DNA from: Pseudomonas pohangensis
GTDB lineage: Bacteria > Pseudomonadota > Gammaproteobacteria > Pseudomonadales > Pseudomonadaceae
Direction of reading: 5' to 3'
Assembly: GCF_900105995.1 (NCBI RefSeq)
Contig: NZ_LT629785.1
Location: 3,224,001 to 3,288,000 of the forward strand
Length of the DNA stretch: 64,000 bases
Within the stretch, counting starts at the first letter, position 1; the number at the start of each line of letters is the position of its first letter. Shown here in pieces: positions 45,706 to 54,420 of the stretch. Made by a program: the position numbers and the translations under genes. Under the pieces are notes generated by a model. That model did no database searches, was not told the DNA's origin, and was given only the letters and a program-made list of their open reading frames with translations.

Positions 45706-46176
45706 CTAGAACAGCGGCTGGTCATCGCGGACAAGCACGCACAAGCGGCCCTGCTCGTCCTCGCGCCAGTCGTGAATGAAGTGCATCACCACCTGCCCGT
45801 CAGCCGTGATGCTCGCCACATGGTCACCGCTTTCGGCCATGAAAAACGCCGCAGAGCCGACAGCCGCCACACACTCGATATAGGCATTGCTGAACAGCGC
45901 CGGGTCGCAATCATCGAAGTAGGCCTCCCGCTGCGCGGCATCCCAGCTGGCTGGCGCCTGAAAAGCACCAGCGAACAGGACCCGCGCATCGCCCAGCTCC
46001 TCTTCCTCTGCCTCGAAATCGTCCTCATCCGGCCGGTATAACGTGCAATCCTGCGCTTGCGGATGCTGCAGGATGGTCAGGCGCGCCTGCAGGCGTTCAC
46101 GCGGATCAAGTCCGGCGGCGTCACAGATTTGCAGCCATTGCGGGTCAGCCGGATTGTGTTCATCGGATAGCGACAT
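45706..46176 (-). CDS. Conserved hypothetical acidic protein
   Basis: 156 residues, soluble and acidic. The N-terminus reads DEHNPADPQWLQICDAAGLD, with an EDDFEAEEEELGD run at about residues 50-62 and a C-terminal block VVMHFIHDWREDEQGRLCVLV. No signal peptide or membrane helix. I do not recognise a named domain; it is also found near spuH in other pseudomonads only as far as memory allows, so this is weak. It lies between the convergent M20 gene (13 bp) and the spu operon terminator. Confidence 0.7.
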   Translation of the reverse strand: MSLSDEHNPADPQWLQICDAAGLDPRERLQARLTILQHPQAQDCTLYRPDEDDFEAEEEELGDARVLFAGAFQAPASWDAAQREAYFDDCDPALFSNAYIECVAAVGSAAFFMAESGDHVASITADGQVVMHFIHDWREDEQGRLCVLVRDDQPLF

Positions 46177-46200
46177 ACAAGCCTCGGGGCAATCTTTAGA

Positions 46201-46230
46201 AATGCAAAAGGGCCACGCAAGGTGGCCCTG
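46201..46230 (-). terminator. Rho-independent terminator downstream of spuH
   Basis: On the minus strand a GC-rich stem (AGGGCCAC at 46209-46216 with GTGGCCCT at 46222-46229, loop of 5) is followed by TTTTGC. It is 25 bp after the spuH stop and before the hypothetical gene, so it probably ends the transporter operon. Confidence 0.8.
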
Positions 46231-46254
46231 TTGCGATGACGCAGGTTATCAGCC

Positions 46255-47133
46255 TCAGGAGGCCGAAGCACCTTTCCAGCTGGAGCCGGAGGCTTCCGCA
46301 GCCATGGCTTCCATACTCTGCTGCAGGGCACGCTTGCGACGTGCCTCGGCACGCCGGCCGAGATACCAGGCAATGAAAGTCGCCAGCGAAACCGCCAGCA
46401 GAATCAGGCTGGCTACCGCGTTGATTTCCGGCTTCACGCCCAGCCGTACGGCGGAGAAGATCTCCATCGGCAAGGTGGTTGCACCAGGGCCGGAGACGAA
46501 GCTGGCCAGTACCAGATCATCCAGCGACAGGGCAAAGGCCATCATGCCGCCCGCTGCCAGAGACGGCAGGATCATCGGGATGGTGATCAGAAAGAACACC
46601 TTCCACGGGCGTGCGCCCAGATCCATTGCCGCCTCTTCGATCGACAGGTCCAGCTCGCGCAGGCGTGACGACACCACTACAGCCACGTAAGCCGTACAGA
46701 AGGTTGTATGCGCGATCCAGATGGTCACCAGGCCGCGCTGTTGCGGCCAGCCGATCAGCTGCGCCATGGCCACAAACAGCAGCAATAGCGACAGACCGGT
46801 GATCACTTCAGGCATTACCAGCGGCGCGGTAACCATGCCACCGAACAGCGTACGGCCCTTGAAGTTGGAAATCCGCGTCAGCACGAAGGCCGCTATGGTT
46901 CCGAGGATAACCGCCGCGATTGCCGTGTAGAAGGCGATTTCCAGCGAACGCCCCACCGAACTGATCAGCTGACGGTTGTCGAGCAACCCCGCATACCACT
47001 TGATCGACCAGCCACCCCAGACCGTCACCAGTCTGGAGCCGTTGAACGAGTAGATGACCAGAATCACCATGGGCAGGTAAATGAACGTCAAACCAGCCCA
47101 CAACATGAAGTTTGTATAACTGAAGCGCTTCAT
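46255..47133 (-). CDS. spuH: Polyamine ABC transporter permease SpuH (PotI-like)
   Basis: 292-residue inner-membrane permease with six helices. The ABC-permease EAA loop reads EEAAMDLGARPWKVFFLITIP. The N-terminal TNFMLWAGLTFIYLPMVILV is the first helix. It pairs with SpuG and the ATPase SpuF to import putrescine and spermidine. The start overlaps the spuG stop by 4 bp. The C-terminal tail (Ala/Ser-rich, about 25 residues) is longer than in E. coli PotI. Confidence 0.95.
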   Translation of the reverse strand: MKRFSYTNFMLWAGLTFIYLPMVILVIYSFNGSRLVTVWGGWSIKWYAGLLDNRQLISSVGRSLEIAFYTAIAAVILGTIAAFVLTRISNFKGRTLFGGMVTAPLVMPEVITGLSLLLLFVAMAQLIGWPQQRGLVTIWIAHTTFCTAYVAVVVSSRLRELDLSIEEAAMDLGARPWKVFFLITIPMILPSLAAGGMMAFALSLDDLVLASFVSGPGATTLPMEIFSAVRLGVKPEINAVASLILLAVSLATFIAWYLGRRAEARRKRALQQSMEAMAAEASGSSWKGASAS

Positions 47134-48038
47134 ATCTTGCCCTCCAGCTCTTTGGCTTGATTTCGGTTAAACAGGATTATTGGCACCATCAGGATCAGCA
47201 GCATGATCACCGCCAGCGCAGAGGCTACCGGCCAGTCACGGTTGTTGAAGAACTCCTGCCACAGAACCTTGCCGATCATCAGGGTTTCCGGTCCGCCAAG
47301 CAGCTCGGGAATCACGAACTCGCCTACTGCCGGAATGAACACCAGCATGCAGCCGGCAATGATGCCGTTTTTCGACAACGGCACGGTGATCTTCCAGAAG
47401 CTGTTGATGTTGCTCGAGCCCAGGTCGGATGCCGCTTCGAGCAAGGTATGGTCATGCTTGACCAGGTTGGCAAACAGCGGCAGCACCATGAACGGCAAGT
47501 ACGAATAGACAATACCGATGTACACCGCCAGGTTGGTGTTGAGCAGCTGAAGCGGCTCGTCAATCAGCCCCATCGATATCAGCGTACTGTTGATCAGACC
47601 GCTTTTGCTCAGCAGGCCCATCCAGGCATAGACGCGGATCAGGATCGCGGTCCAGGTCGGCATCATGATCAGCAGCAGAAACACCGTCTGAGCTTCCTTG
47701 CTGGAGCGGGCGATGGCATAGGCCATCGGGTAGCCGATCAACAGGCACAGCAGGGTGCTGAAAAAGGCAATCTTCAGCGAGCCCAGATACGCGGAGACGT
47801 AAAGTGCATCCTCACTAAGCAGGACGTAGTTGCCAAAGTTCAGAATGACCTGAAACTGTTGATCCAGATAACTGTAGATCTCGGTGTAGGGCGGGATCGC
47901 AACATCCGCCTCGGCAAAGCTGATCTTCAGTACGATGATGAATGGCAGCACAAAGAACACGAAGAGCCAGATGAATGGCACCCCGATGACAAAGTGCCGC
48001 CCCCGCGGGGTCAGGCTTTTAAGTTTTGGCATGCTCAT
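47130..48038 (-). CDS. spuG: Polyamine ABC transporter permease SpuG (PotH-like)
   Basis: 302 residues, six membrane helices. The EAA-type loop is LLEAASDLGSSNINSFWKITV, and the block VYSYLPFMVLPLFANL precedes it. Forms the channel heterodimer with SpuH. The start overlaps the spuF stop by 4 bp, and the stop overlaps the spuH start by 4 bp, so the three transporter genes are tightly coupled. The ATG at 48038 is followed two codons later by another ATG that could also be used. Confidence 0.95.
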   Translation of the reverse strand: MSMPKLKSLTPRGRHFVIGVPFIWLFVFFVLPFIIVLKISFAEADVAIPPYTEIYSYLDQQFQVILNFGNYVLLSEDALYVSAYLGSLKIAFFSTLLCLLIGYPMAYAIARSSKEAQTVFLLLIMMPTWTAILIRVYAWMGLLSKSGLINSTLISMGLIDEPLQLLNTNLAVYIGIVYSYLPFMVLPLFANLVKHDHTLLEAASDLGSSNINSFWKITVPLSKNGIIAGCMLVFIPAVGEFVIPELLGGPETLMIGKVLWQEFFNNRDWPVASALAVIMLLILMVPIILFNRNQAKELEGKI

Positions 48039-49180
48039 GAGCGCAGTACCACGCCGCTGTCATGCTCCCAGAAGACGAACACCTCGTCACCCCAGGTCGG
48101 ACGAGCACCGAGGCGCTCCGAGTTGGCCATGAACGACTGCACCACCATGCCCCCGTTCAGTTTGATGTAGAACACCGAATGTCCGCCGAGGTAGGCGATG
48201 TCGTGCACCTTGCCGCGCGCCCAGTTGACATCATCGCCAGGCTGCTCGGTGGTCACCAGCAGCTTTTCCGGACGCAGTGCGTAGCCAACGTGCTTGTCCC
48301 GCGCCGAGGTGGTAACGCCATGGTTCACGTAGATTTTGCGATCCAGATCCGGGCAGGCAATCACCGCATGATCCTGCTCGTCTTCAACCACTTCACCCTC
48401 AAACAGGTTGACGGTACCGATGAACTCGCAGACCTGCCGATTGATCGGCGTCTCATAGATGTCGACCGGACTGCCGATCTGCTCGATACAGCCCATGTGC
48501 ATGATGGCGATGCGCTGGGCCATGGTCATGGCCTCTTCCTGATCGTGGGTCACCATGACGCAGGTCACATCAACACCCTCGATGATATCCACCAGCTCCA
48601 GCTGCATCTGCGAACGCAGCTTCTTGTCCAGTGCGCCCATCGGCTCATCCAGCAGCAGCAATTTCGGACGCTTGGCCAGCGAGCGTGCCAGTGCAACGCG
48701 CTGGCGCTGGCCACCGGAGAGCTGGTGCGGCTGGCGCTTGGCATACTCGGTCATCTGCACCAGCTTGAGCATGTCGTTGACCACGCTCTCGATTTCAGCC
48801 TTGGGCATGCGGTCCTGCTTGAGACCGAAGGCGATGTTCTGCTCCACTGTCATGTGCGGGAACAGGGCATAGGACTGGAACATCATGTTGATCGGGCGCT
48901 CGTACGGCGGCAGATCGGTGATGTCCTGGCCATCGAGGTAGATACGCCCGTCGGTCGGCTTCTCGAAACCGGCAAGCATGCGCAGCAGGGTGGATTTACC
49001 AGAACCAGAACCGCCGAGCAGGGCGAAAATCTCGCCCTTGTAGATCGACAGGGATACATCATCCACTGCCGCCGTCTCGTCAAACTTCTTGGTTACCCGG
49101 TCGATTTTTACCAGCACCTGTTTCGCAGGCTGCTGATTGCCGGCGAGGGCTTCTTCTTGTACACCGGAGGCTATTGCCAT
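48035..49180 (-). CDS. spuF: Polyamine ABC transporter ATPase SpuF (PotG-like)
   Basis: 381 residues. Walker A is GGSGSGKSTLLRMLAG, the signature is LSGGQRQRVALARSLA, and Walker B is LLLLDEPMGALDKKLR with the following switch His in CVMVTHDQEEAMTM. A C-terminal TOBE-type regulatory domain spans about residues 250-381. Energises import through SpuG/SpuH. First of the three coupled genes; the binding protein gene is upstream by 267 bp, with two stem-loops between. Confidence 0.96.
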   Translation of the reverse strand: MAIASGVQEEALAGNQQPAKQVLVKIDRVTKKFDETAAVDDVSLSIYKGEIFALLGGSGSGKSTLLRMLAGFEKPTDGRIYLDGQDITDLPPYERPINMMFQSYALFPHMTVEQNIAFGLKQDRMPKAEIESVVNDMLKLVQMTEYAKRQPHQLSGGQRQRVALARSLAKRPKLLLLDEPMGALDKKLRSQMQLELVDIIEGVDVTCVMVTHDQEEAMTMAQRIAIMHMGCIEQIGSPVDIYETPINRQVCEFIGTVNLFEGEVVEDEQDHAVIACPDLDRKIYVNHGVTTSARDKHVGYALRPEKLLVTTEQPGDDVNWARGKVHDIAYLGGHSVFYIKLNGGMVVQSFMANSERLGARPTWGDEVFVFWEHDSGVVLRS

Positions 49181-49367
49181 TTACTACAACTCCCAACACT
49201 TGAAGACCCGGCCAGGGTAGCCAGGCTTGTTTGAATTATTTGTCATCCATGATCTGCAGCCCATTTCACCCTATCGCTTGATAGTTACCTGGCAACAGGC
49301 ATTCGGAAATTCGCTACGGCACCAACCATCTGGCAGATGATTGCCTGCTTCCAGACTTTTTCGATGG

Positions 49368-49437
49368 TGCTTTCGCAGACGTTTCGCCTGCGAAAAAACC
49401 CTCTGCAACACTCCGGCCACCTTCCGATGGCCGGAGT
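49368..49437 (-). promoter_or_regulatory. Intercistronic stem-loops between the polyamine binding protein and spuF
   Basis: Two hairpins lie in the 267-bp gap. One has arms CTCCGGCCA (49411-49419) and TGGCCGGAG (49428-49436). The other has TTCGCAG/CTGCGAA arms at about 49371-49393. Between them on the minus strand is a run of T (TTTTTT). Such elements are typical of differential expression, leaving more binding-protein mRNA than permease mRNA. Confidence 0.55.
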
Positions 49438-49447
49438 TTCTGCCTGC

Positions 49448-50542
49448 TTACTGGCCCGATTTGATCTTGGTCCAGCTGCGTGTCATGGCGCGTTGCACTT
49501 TCGGTGACAGCTCGCCAAACGCGTAAAGTTTTTTCATGGTTTCAGGTGGCGGATAGATCCCCGGATTGTTGCGGATATCCTCATCAACCAGCGGCGTAGA
49601 AGCCGAGTTGCCATTCGGGTAAGCCACGTAATCGGTGATTTCTGCGACTACCGCCGGATCCATGATGTAGTTCAGATAAGCCAGCGCGTTGTCTGCATTC
49701 TTCGAGTCAGCCGGTATGGCCATCATGTCGTACCAGGAGGCTGCGCCTTCCTTGGGAATCACGTAGGCCACTTTCACGCCATTCTTGGCTTCTTCGGCCC
49801 GGGCCTGAGCCTGGAAAGCATCACCGGACCAACCCAGAGCCACGCAGATATTGCCGTTGGCCATATCCGAAATGTACTTGGAGGAATGGAAGTAGGTGAT
49901 GTAAGGGCGCAGCTTCATCATCAACTCTTCAGCCTTCTTTACTTCAGCCGTGGTAGTCGGATTAGGATTCAGCCCCTGATAGAACAGCGCTGCCGCCATG
50001 ACTTCCTGCGGCGCATCCAGCATGGACACGCCACACGACTTGAGCTTCTCGAGGTTTTCCGGCTTGAAGATCACGTCCCAGGAGTCAATGCTGTCAACGC
50101 CCAGCGCTGCCTTGACCTTGTCGACGTTATAGACGATGCCGGTGGTACCCCACATGTAGGGGAAGGCGTAGAGATTGCCCGGATCGGCAGTCTCCAGGGT
50201 TTTCATCAGATCCGCATTGAGGTTCTTCCAGTTCGGCAGCTTGGACTTGTCCAGCTTCTGGAATACACCGGCCTTGATCTGCTTGGCCAGGAACTGGTTG
50301 GAAGGCACGACTACGTCATAACCGGAAGCTCCCGACAGCAGCTTGGCTTCGAGTACTTCATTGCTGTCGAAAACGTCGTAAACCACCTTGATGCCGGTCT
50401 GTTTTTCAAAATTGGCATTGGTGTCTTCGGCAATGTAGTCAGACCAGTTGTAGACATTCACCGATTTGTCGGCGGCCTGGGCAAAACCGGCAATAGCGCC
50501 AGTGAGCGACAAGGCAATCAGCGTCTTGGAGTATTTTTTCAT
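49448..50542 (-). CDS. Periplasmic polyamine-binding protein (SpuD/SpuE, PotF family)
   Basis: 364 residues with a cleavable signal peptide (MKKYSKTLIALSLTGAIAGFAQA). The mature domain opens NVYNWSDYIAEDTNANFEKQ and contains the ligand-site segment EGAASWYDMMAIP and a C-terminal MTRSWTKIKSG. These place it in the SpuD/SpuE group, but whether it prefers putrescine or spermidine cannot be read reliably. Only one copy precedes the spuF-spuG-spuH transporter here, whereas P. aeruginosa has spuD and spuE in tandem. A GGGAGC ribosome site precedes the ATG. Confidence 0.95.
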   Translation of the reverse strand: MKKYSKTLIALSLTGAIAGFAQAADKSVNVYNWSDYIAEDTNANFEKQTGIKVVYDVFDSNEVLEAKLLSGASGYDVVVPSNQFLAKQIKAGVFQKLDKSKLPNWKNLNADLMKTLETADPGNLYAFPYMWGTTGIVYNVDKVKAALGVDSIDSWDVIFKPENLEKLKSCGVSMLDAPQEVMAAALFYQGLNPNPTTTAEVKKAEELMMKLRPYITYFHSSKYISDMANGNICVALGWSGDAFQAQARAEEAKNGVKVAYVIPKEGAASWYDMMAIPADSKNADNALAYLNYIMDPAVVAEITDYVAYPNGNSASTPLVDEDIRNNPGIYPPPETMKKLYAFGELSPKVQRAMTRSWTKIKSGQ

Positions 50543-50821
50543 GCAAACCAGCTCCCAACTTGAGTTTATGGACTCCCGGCCCAGGCAGTGCGCCCGGACT
50601 CATGAGCCCCAACAAAAACCAAACAATCATCCTTGTTGGCGACGTAGCTGCTGCCTTCCCTGTGTGAAATTGCAGACGTCTTCCTCGTACAAACTAGGTT
50701 AGCAACTCCTTGATGGTCAACTGGCCACCGGAAAAGTACACAACTGTCATTTGCACATCATTAACAAAGCAGTAACCATGCCAACCCGAGGCAACGCCGA
50801 AGCATCAATCCAGCCGCCAGC

Positions 50822-52180
50822 TCAGACAGACGACAACAGGAACTCGCGCTCCCAGGAGCTGATCACCCTTTTGTAGTTCTCATGTTCGGCACGCTTTACC
50901 GCCACATAGCCGCGCATGAAGTTCTCGCCCAGATATTTCACACCTTCCTTGCAGTTTTCCATGCGCTCAAGGGCGTGCTCGATGGTCACTGGCAGGCGCA
51001 GGTTGCGGCGCTCGTATCCACGGCCCTTGACCGGCGCGCTCGGATTGATGCCCTCGACCATGCCCATGTAGCCGCACAGCAAGGATGCTGCGAGTACCAG
51101 ATACGGGTTGGCGTCGGCACCGGGCAGGCGATTTTCCACGCGCCGGTTTTGCGGATTGGCCTCCGGCACACGCAGACCTACGGTGCGATTTTCTTCACCC
51201 CACTCGACGTTTACCGGCGCCGAGGTATCCGGCAGGAAGCGGCGGAACGAGTTGACGTTGGGGGCGAACAGCGGCAGCAGTTCGGGAATGAACTTCTGCA
51301 GACCACCAATATGATTCATGAACAGCTTGCTCATGGAGCCATCTTCATTGGAAAAGATGTTCTTGCCGGTCTTGGTATCCACCACGCTCTGGTGAATATG
51401 CATGGCGCTGCCCGGCTGGTCGGTAATCGGCTTGGCCATGAAGGTCACTTCGACATCATGCTTGAGGGCGGCTTCACGCATGGTGCGCTTGAACACGGTA
51501 ATCTGGTCTGCCAGATGTAGCGGATCGCCATGACGGAAATTGATTTCCATCTGTGCCGGGCCGTCCTCATGGATCAGGGTGTCAAGATCCAGCTCCTGCG
51601 CCTCGCACCAGTCGTAAACATCCTCGAACAACGGATCGAATTCGTTGGCCGCATCAATCGAGAAGGACTGGCGACCCACTTCAGGGCGACCGGAGCGGCC
51701 TACCGGCGCGACCAGCGGAAAATCCGGATCGGAGCACCGCTTGGTCAGATAGAACTCCATTTCCGGCGCAACAATCGGCGTCCAGCCCTTGTCGGTATAC
51801 ATTTTCAGGACTTTCTTGAGGATATTGCGCGGCGACAGTTCGATCGGATTGCCCTGCTTGTCGAAGGTGTCGTGAATCACCATCGCGGTCGGCTCCAGTG
51901 CCCAGGGCACCAGATAAACAGCATCCTGATCCGGCCGGCAGAACATGTCGATATCGGCGGTGTCCAGCAACTCGTAATAGATGTCATCGTCGACATAATC
52001 ACCGGTTACCGTCTGCAGCAACACGCTCTCGGGAAGGCGCATGCCCTTCTCGTCGAGAAACTTGTTGGTAGGCGCAATCTTGCCGCGCGCGATGCCTGTC
52101 AGATCACTGATCATGCATTCGACTTCAGTAATTTTTCGATCTTTCAGCCAGGACGTAAGCTGATCCAGTTTGACACTCAT
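50822..52180 (-). CDS. spuB: Gamma-glutamylpolyamine synthetase (SpuB-like, glutamine synthetase family)
   Basis: 452 residues. The Gln-synt_N domain begins SWLKDRKITEVECMISDLTG, and the catalytic domain has PEMEFYLTKR, GPAQMEINFRHGD, MAKPITDQPGSAMHIHQS and NRRVENRLPGADANPYL. These proteins attach glutamate to putrescine or spermidine (first step of the gamma-glutamylation route) rather than to ammonia. It lies upstream of the binding protein on the same strand (279 bp). The length and sequence match SpuB; a second paralogue lies divergently at 52883. Confidence 0.93.
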   Translation of the reverse strand: MSVKLDQLTSWLKDRKITEVECMISDLTGIARGKIAPTNKFLDEKGMRLPESVLLQTVTGDYVDDDIYYELLDTADIDMFCRPDQDAVYLVPWALEPTAMVIHDTFDKQGNPIELSPRNILKKVLKMYTDKGWTPIVAPEMEFYLTKRCSDPDFPLVAPVGRSGRPEVGRQSFSIDAANEFDPLFEDVYDWCEAQELDLDTLIHEDGPAQMEINFRHGDPLHLADQITVFKRTMREAALKHDVEVTFMAKPITDQPGSAMHIHQSVVDTKTGKNIFSNEDGSMSKLFMNHIGGLQKFIPELLPLFAPNVNSFRRFLPDTSAPVNVEWGEENRTVGLRVPEANPQNRRVENRLPGADANPYLVLAASLLCGYMGMVEGINPSAPVKGRGYERRNLRLPVTIEHALERMENCKEGVKYLGENFMRGYVAVKRAEHENYKRVISSWEREFLLSSV

Positions 52181-52882
52181 GTTGACCTCGATGGTTGTAG
52201 CCTGACGTTGTTTATAGTCAATTCGGAATTGCTCCGCTCAGTTGAGCAGAGAAATACCCGAATCGCCTGTAATGCTGTGAAACAGGAACCGGTAAAAAGA
52301 CTGGTCAGCTGGACGCCGCGCAGCGCTACAGCAGCTTGCGCGCACGCCGGAAGCGCGACGATGCAGGGGCCGTTGCCGGCTGAAGCGCTGTTCAACAAAA
52401 CAACGCAACGCCTTTAGCAAAAGACCATCTAGACTCTGGGTAGACGCAGGCTGATCCGGAGCGCTTGCCGGCAATGGAGAGACCCGCGATGCTGTATCAG
52501 GATTCGCCAGCCTGACTGGCGCGCTTCCTGCAGCCGCTGGATAGTGATTATTCGAGCCGAACGGCTGAATGCGGGTGGCTTGGCCATTCGACGTCTGGCA
52601 CGACATGAAACACCGGTTTTTGCTGTTATTCGAATCGTTCCGAGCTTAGCGCTGTTCATTTTTTTATACAATAGGGCGTAAAAAATTAAACACAGTCTGT
52701 TTCGTAACGCCAAAACAAGGGCAATCTCGAAGCTACCAAAACCTCAGAAAACCATGTAATTAGTTGCCCACAGGCATTTTAGGGCACAATGCCGCGCATA
52801 TTGAATGGCAGAGCTGACCTCACGCTCCTTTGCCATAATGTTCAAACGCGTGATTGAAATTTTAAACAACAGGTTCTGCATC
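52181..52882. other. Divergent intergenic region between the two polyamine synthetase genes
   Basis: About 700 bp with no convincing gene. The left part (52181-52600) is GC-rich with no clear repeats. The right part, 52600-52880, is AT-rich and contains TATACAAT (52665-52672), a plausible -10 for the plus-strand gene, without a good -35. No hairpin or operator that I could support was found. Confidence 0.4.
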
Positions 52883-54262
52883 ATGTCGGCTACTCCCATT
52901 ACCGTAAAACTCAACGAGGCCAACGACTTCCTCAAGGACAATCCGGATATCCAGTTCGTCGATCTTCTTATCGCGGACATGAACGGGGTTGTCCGCGGCA
53001 AGCGGATCGAGCGCGCCAGCCTGCACAAGGTGTATGCCAAAGGCATCAACCTGCCGGCCTCCATCTTTGCCCTCGACATCAACGGCTCAACCGTGGAAAG
53101 CACCGGCCTGGGGCTGGACATTGGTGATGCAGACCGCGTCTGCCTGCCGATCCCCGGCACGCTGTGCAACGAGCCGTGGCAGAAGCGCCCGACGGCACAA
53201 CTGCTGATGACCATGCACGAACTCGATGGCAAGCCTTTCTTTGCCGATCCACGGGAAGTGTTGCGCCAGATCATCAGCAAGTTCGATGATCTCGGACTGA
53301 CCATCTGTGCCGCCTTTGAGCTGGAGTTCTACCTGATCGACCAGGAGAACGTAAACGGCCGACCACAACCACCACGTTCACCGCTGTCGGGGAAACGGCC
53401 GATATCGACCCAGGTGTATCTGATCGACGATCTGGATGAATATGCCGACTGCCTGCAGGACATCCTCGAAGCCGCCAAGGAGCAGGACCTGCCCGCCGAC
53501 GCCATCGTCAAGGAAAGCGCCCCGGCCCAGTTCGAAGTCAATCTGCACCACGTGCAGGATGCCCTCAAGGCCTGTGACTATGCCCTGCTGCTCAAGCGCC
53601 TGATCAAGAACGTTGCCTATGACCATGAAATGGACAGTACCTTCATGGCCAAGCCTTATCCGAAACAGGCCGGCAACGGTTTGCATGTACATATTTCCCT
53701 GCTCGACAAGAAAACCGGCAAGAACATCTTCACCAGTGACGACCCGGAGAATCATCCGGTCTTGCGTCACGCCATCGGCGGCATCCTTGAAACCATGCCC
53801 GCCTCCATGGCTTTCCTCTGCCCCAACGTCAACTCCTACCGCCGCTTTGGTGCGCAGTTCTATGTGCCCAACGCGCCAAGCTGGGCGCTGGACAATCGCA
53901 CCGTTGCGGTGCGCGTGCCCAACGATAGCCCCGATGCGATGCGTATCGAGCACCGGGTTGCCGGTGCGGATGCCAACCCTTACCTGATGATGTCGTCGAT
54001 ACTCGCCGGCATTCACCACGGCCTGACCAACAAGATCGAACCGGGTGAGCCCATCGAAGGCAACTCCTACGAGCAGCTGGAACAGAGTCTGCCAAACAAC
54101 CTGCGCGACGCTTTGCGTGAACTGGACGAAAGCGATGTGATGAACAAGTACATCAGTCCGGACTACATCGACATTTTTGTCGCCTGCAAGGAAGCAGAGC
54201 TCGAAGAGTTCGAAACCACCATTTCGGATCTGGAATACAACTGGTATCTGCATACCGTCTGA
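52883..54262 (+). CDS. spuI: Gamma-glutamylpolyamine synthetase (SpuI-like, glutamine synthetase family)
   Basis: 459 residues from ATG 52883 (MSATPITVKL). N-terminal FVDLLIADMNGVVRGKRIER, catalytic ICAAFELEFYLIDQENVNGR, SAPAQFEVNLHHV, MAKPYPKQAGNGLHVHISLL, and RIEHRVAGADANPYLMMSS. It is a paralogue of the minus-strand spuB-type gene and divergent from it; both lack the adenylylation site typical of ammonia-assimilating GlnA. Function: glutamylation of putrescine or another polyamine. The open frame extends to 52805, but the family start is at 52883. An orphan binding protein follows after 158 bp. Confidence 0.93.
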   Translation: MSATPITVKLNEANDFLKDNPDIQFVDLLIADMNGVVRGKRIERASLHKVYAKGINLPASIFALDINGSTVESTGLGLDIGDADRVCLPIPGTLCNEPWQKRPTAQLLMTMHELDGKPFFADPREVLRQIISKFDDLGLTICAAFELEFYLIDQENVNGRPQPPRSPLSGKRPISTQVYLIDDLDEYADCLQDILEAAKEQDLPADAIVKESAPAQFEVNLHHVQDALKACDYALLLKRLIKNVAYDHEMDSTFMAKPYPKQAGNGLHVHISLLDKKTGKNIFTSDDPENHPVLRHAIGGILETMPASMAFLCPNVNSYRRFGAQFYVPNAPSWALDNRTVAVRVPNDSPDAMRIEHRVAGADANPYLMMSSILAGIHHGLTNKIEPGEPIEGNSYEQLEQSLPNNLRDALRELDESDVMNKYISPDYIDIFVACKEAELEEFETTISDLEYNWYLHTV

Positions 54263-54420
54263 TATTTCAACCGCAAGCTACTAGCGGCTGGCCCTTGCTG
54301 TGGATATTCTTGGCTGGCCGCTACGTTCTTCAAAATCCCTTGTTATCAGGCAGCTTTGGGCCGCAACAGTGGCTGACCGAAACGGCGTCCAGCGATCTAC
54401 TAGAATAGGGAAGCCGCACT

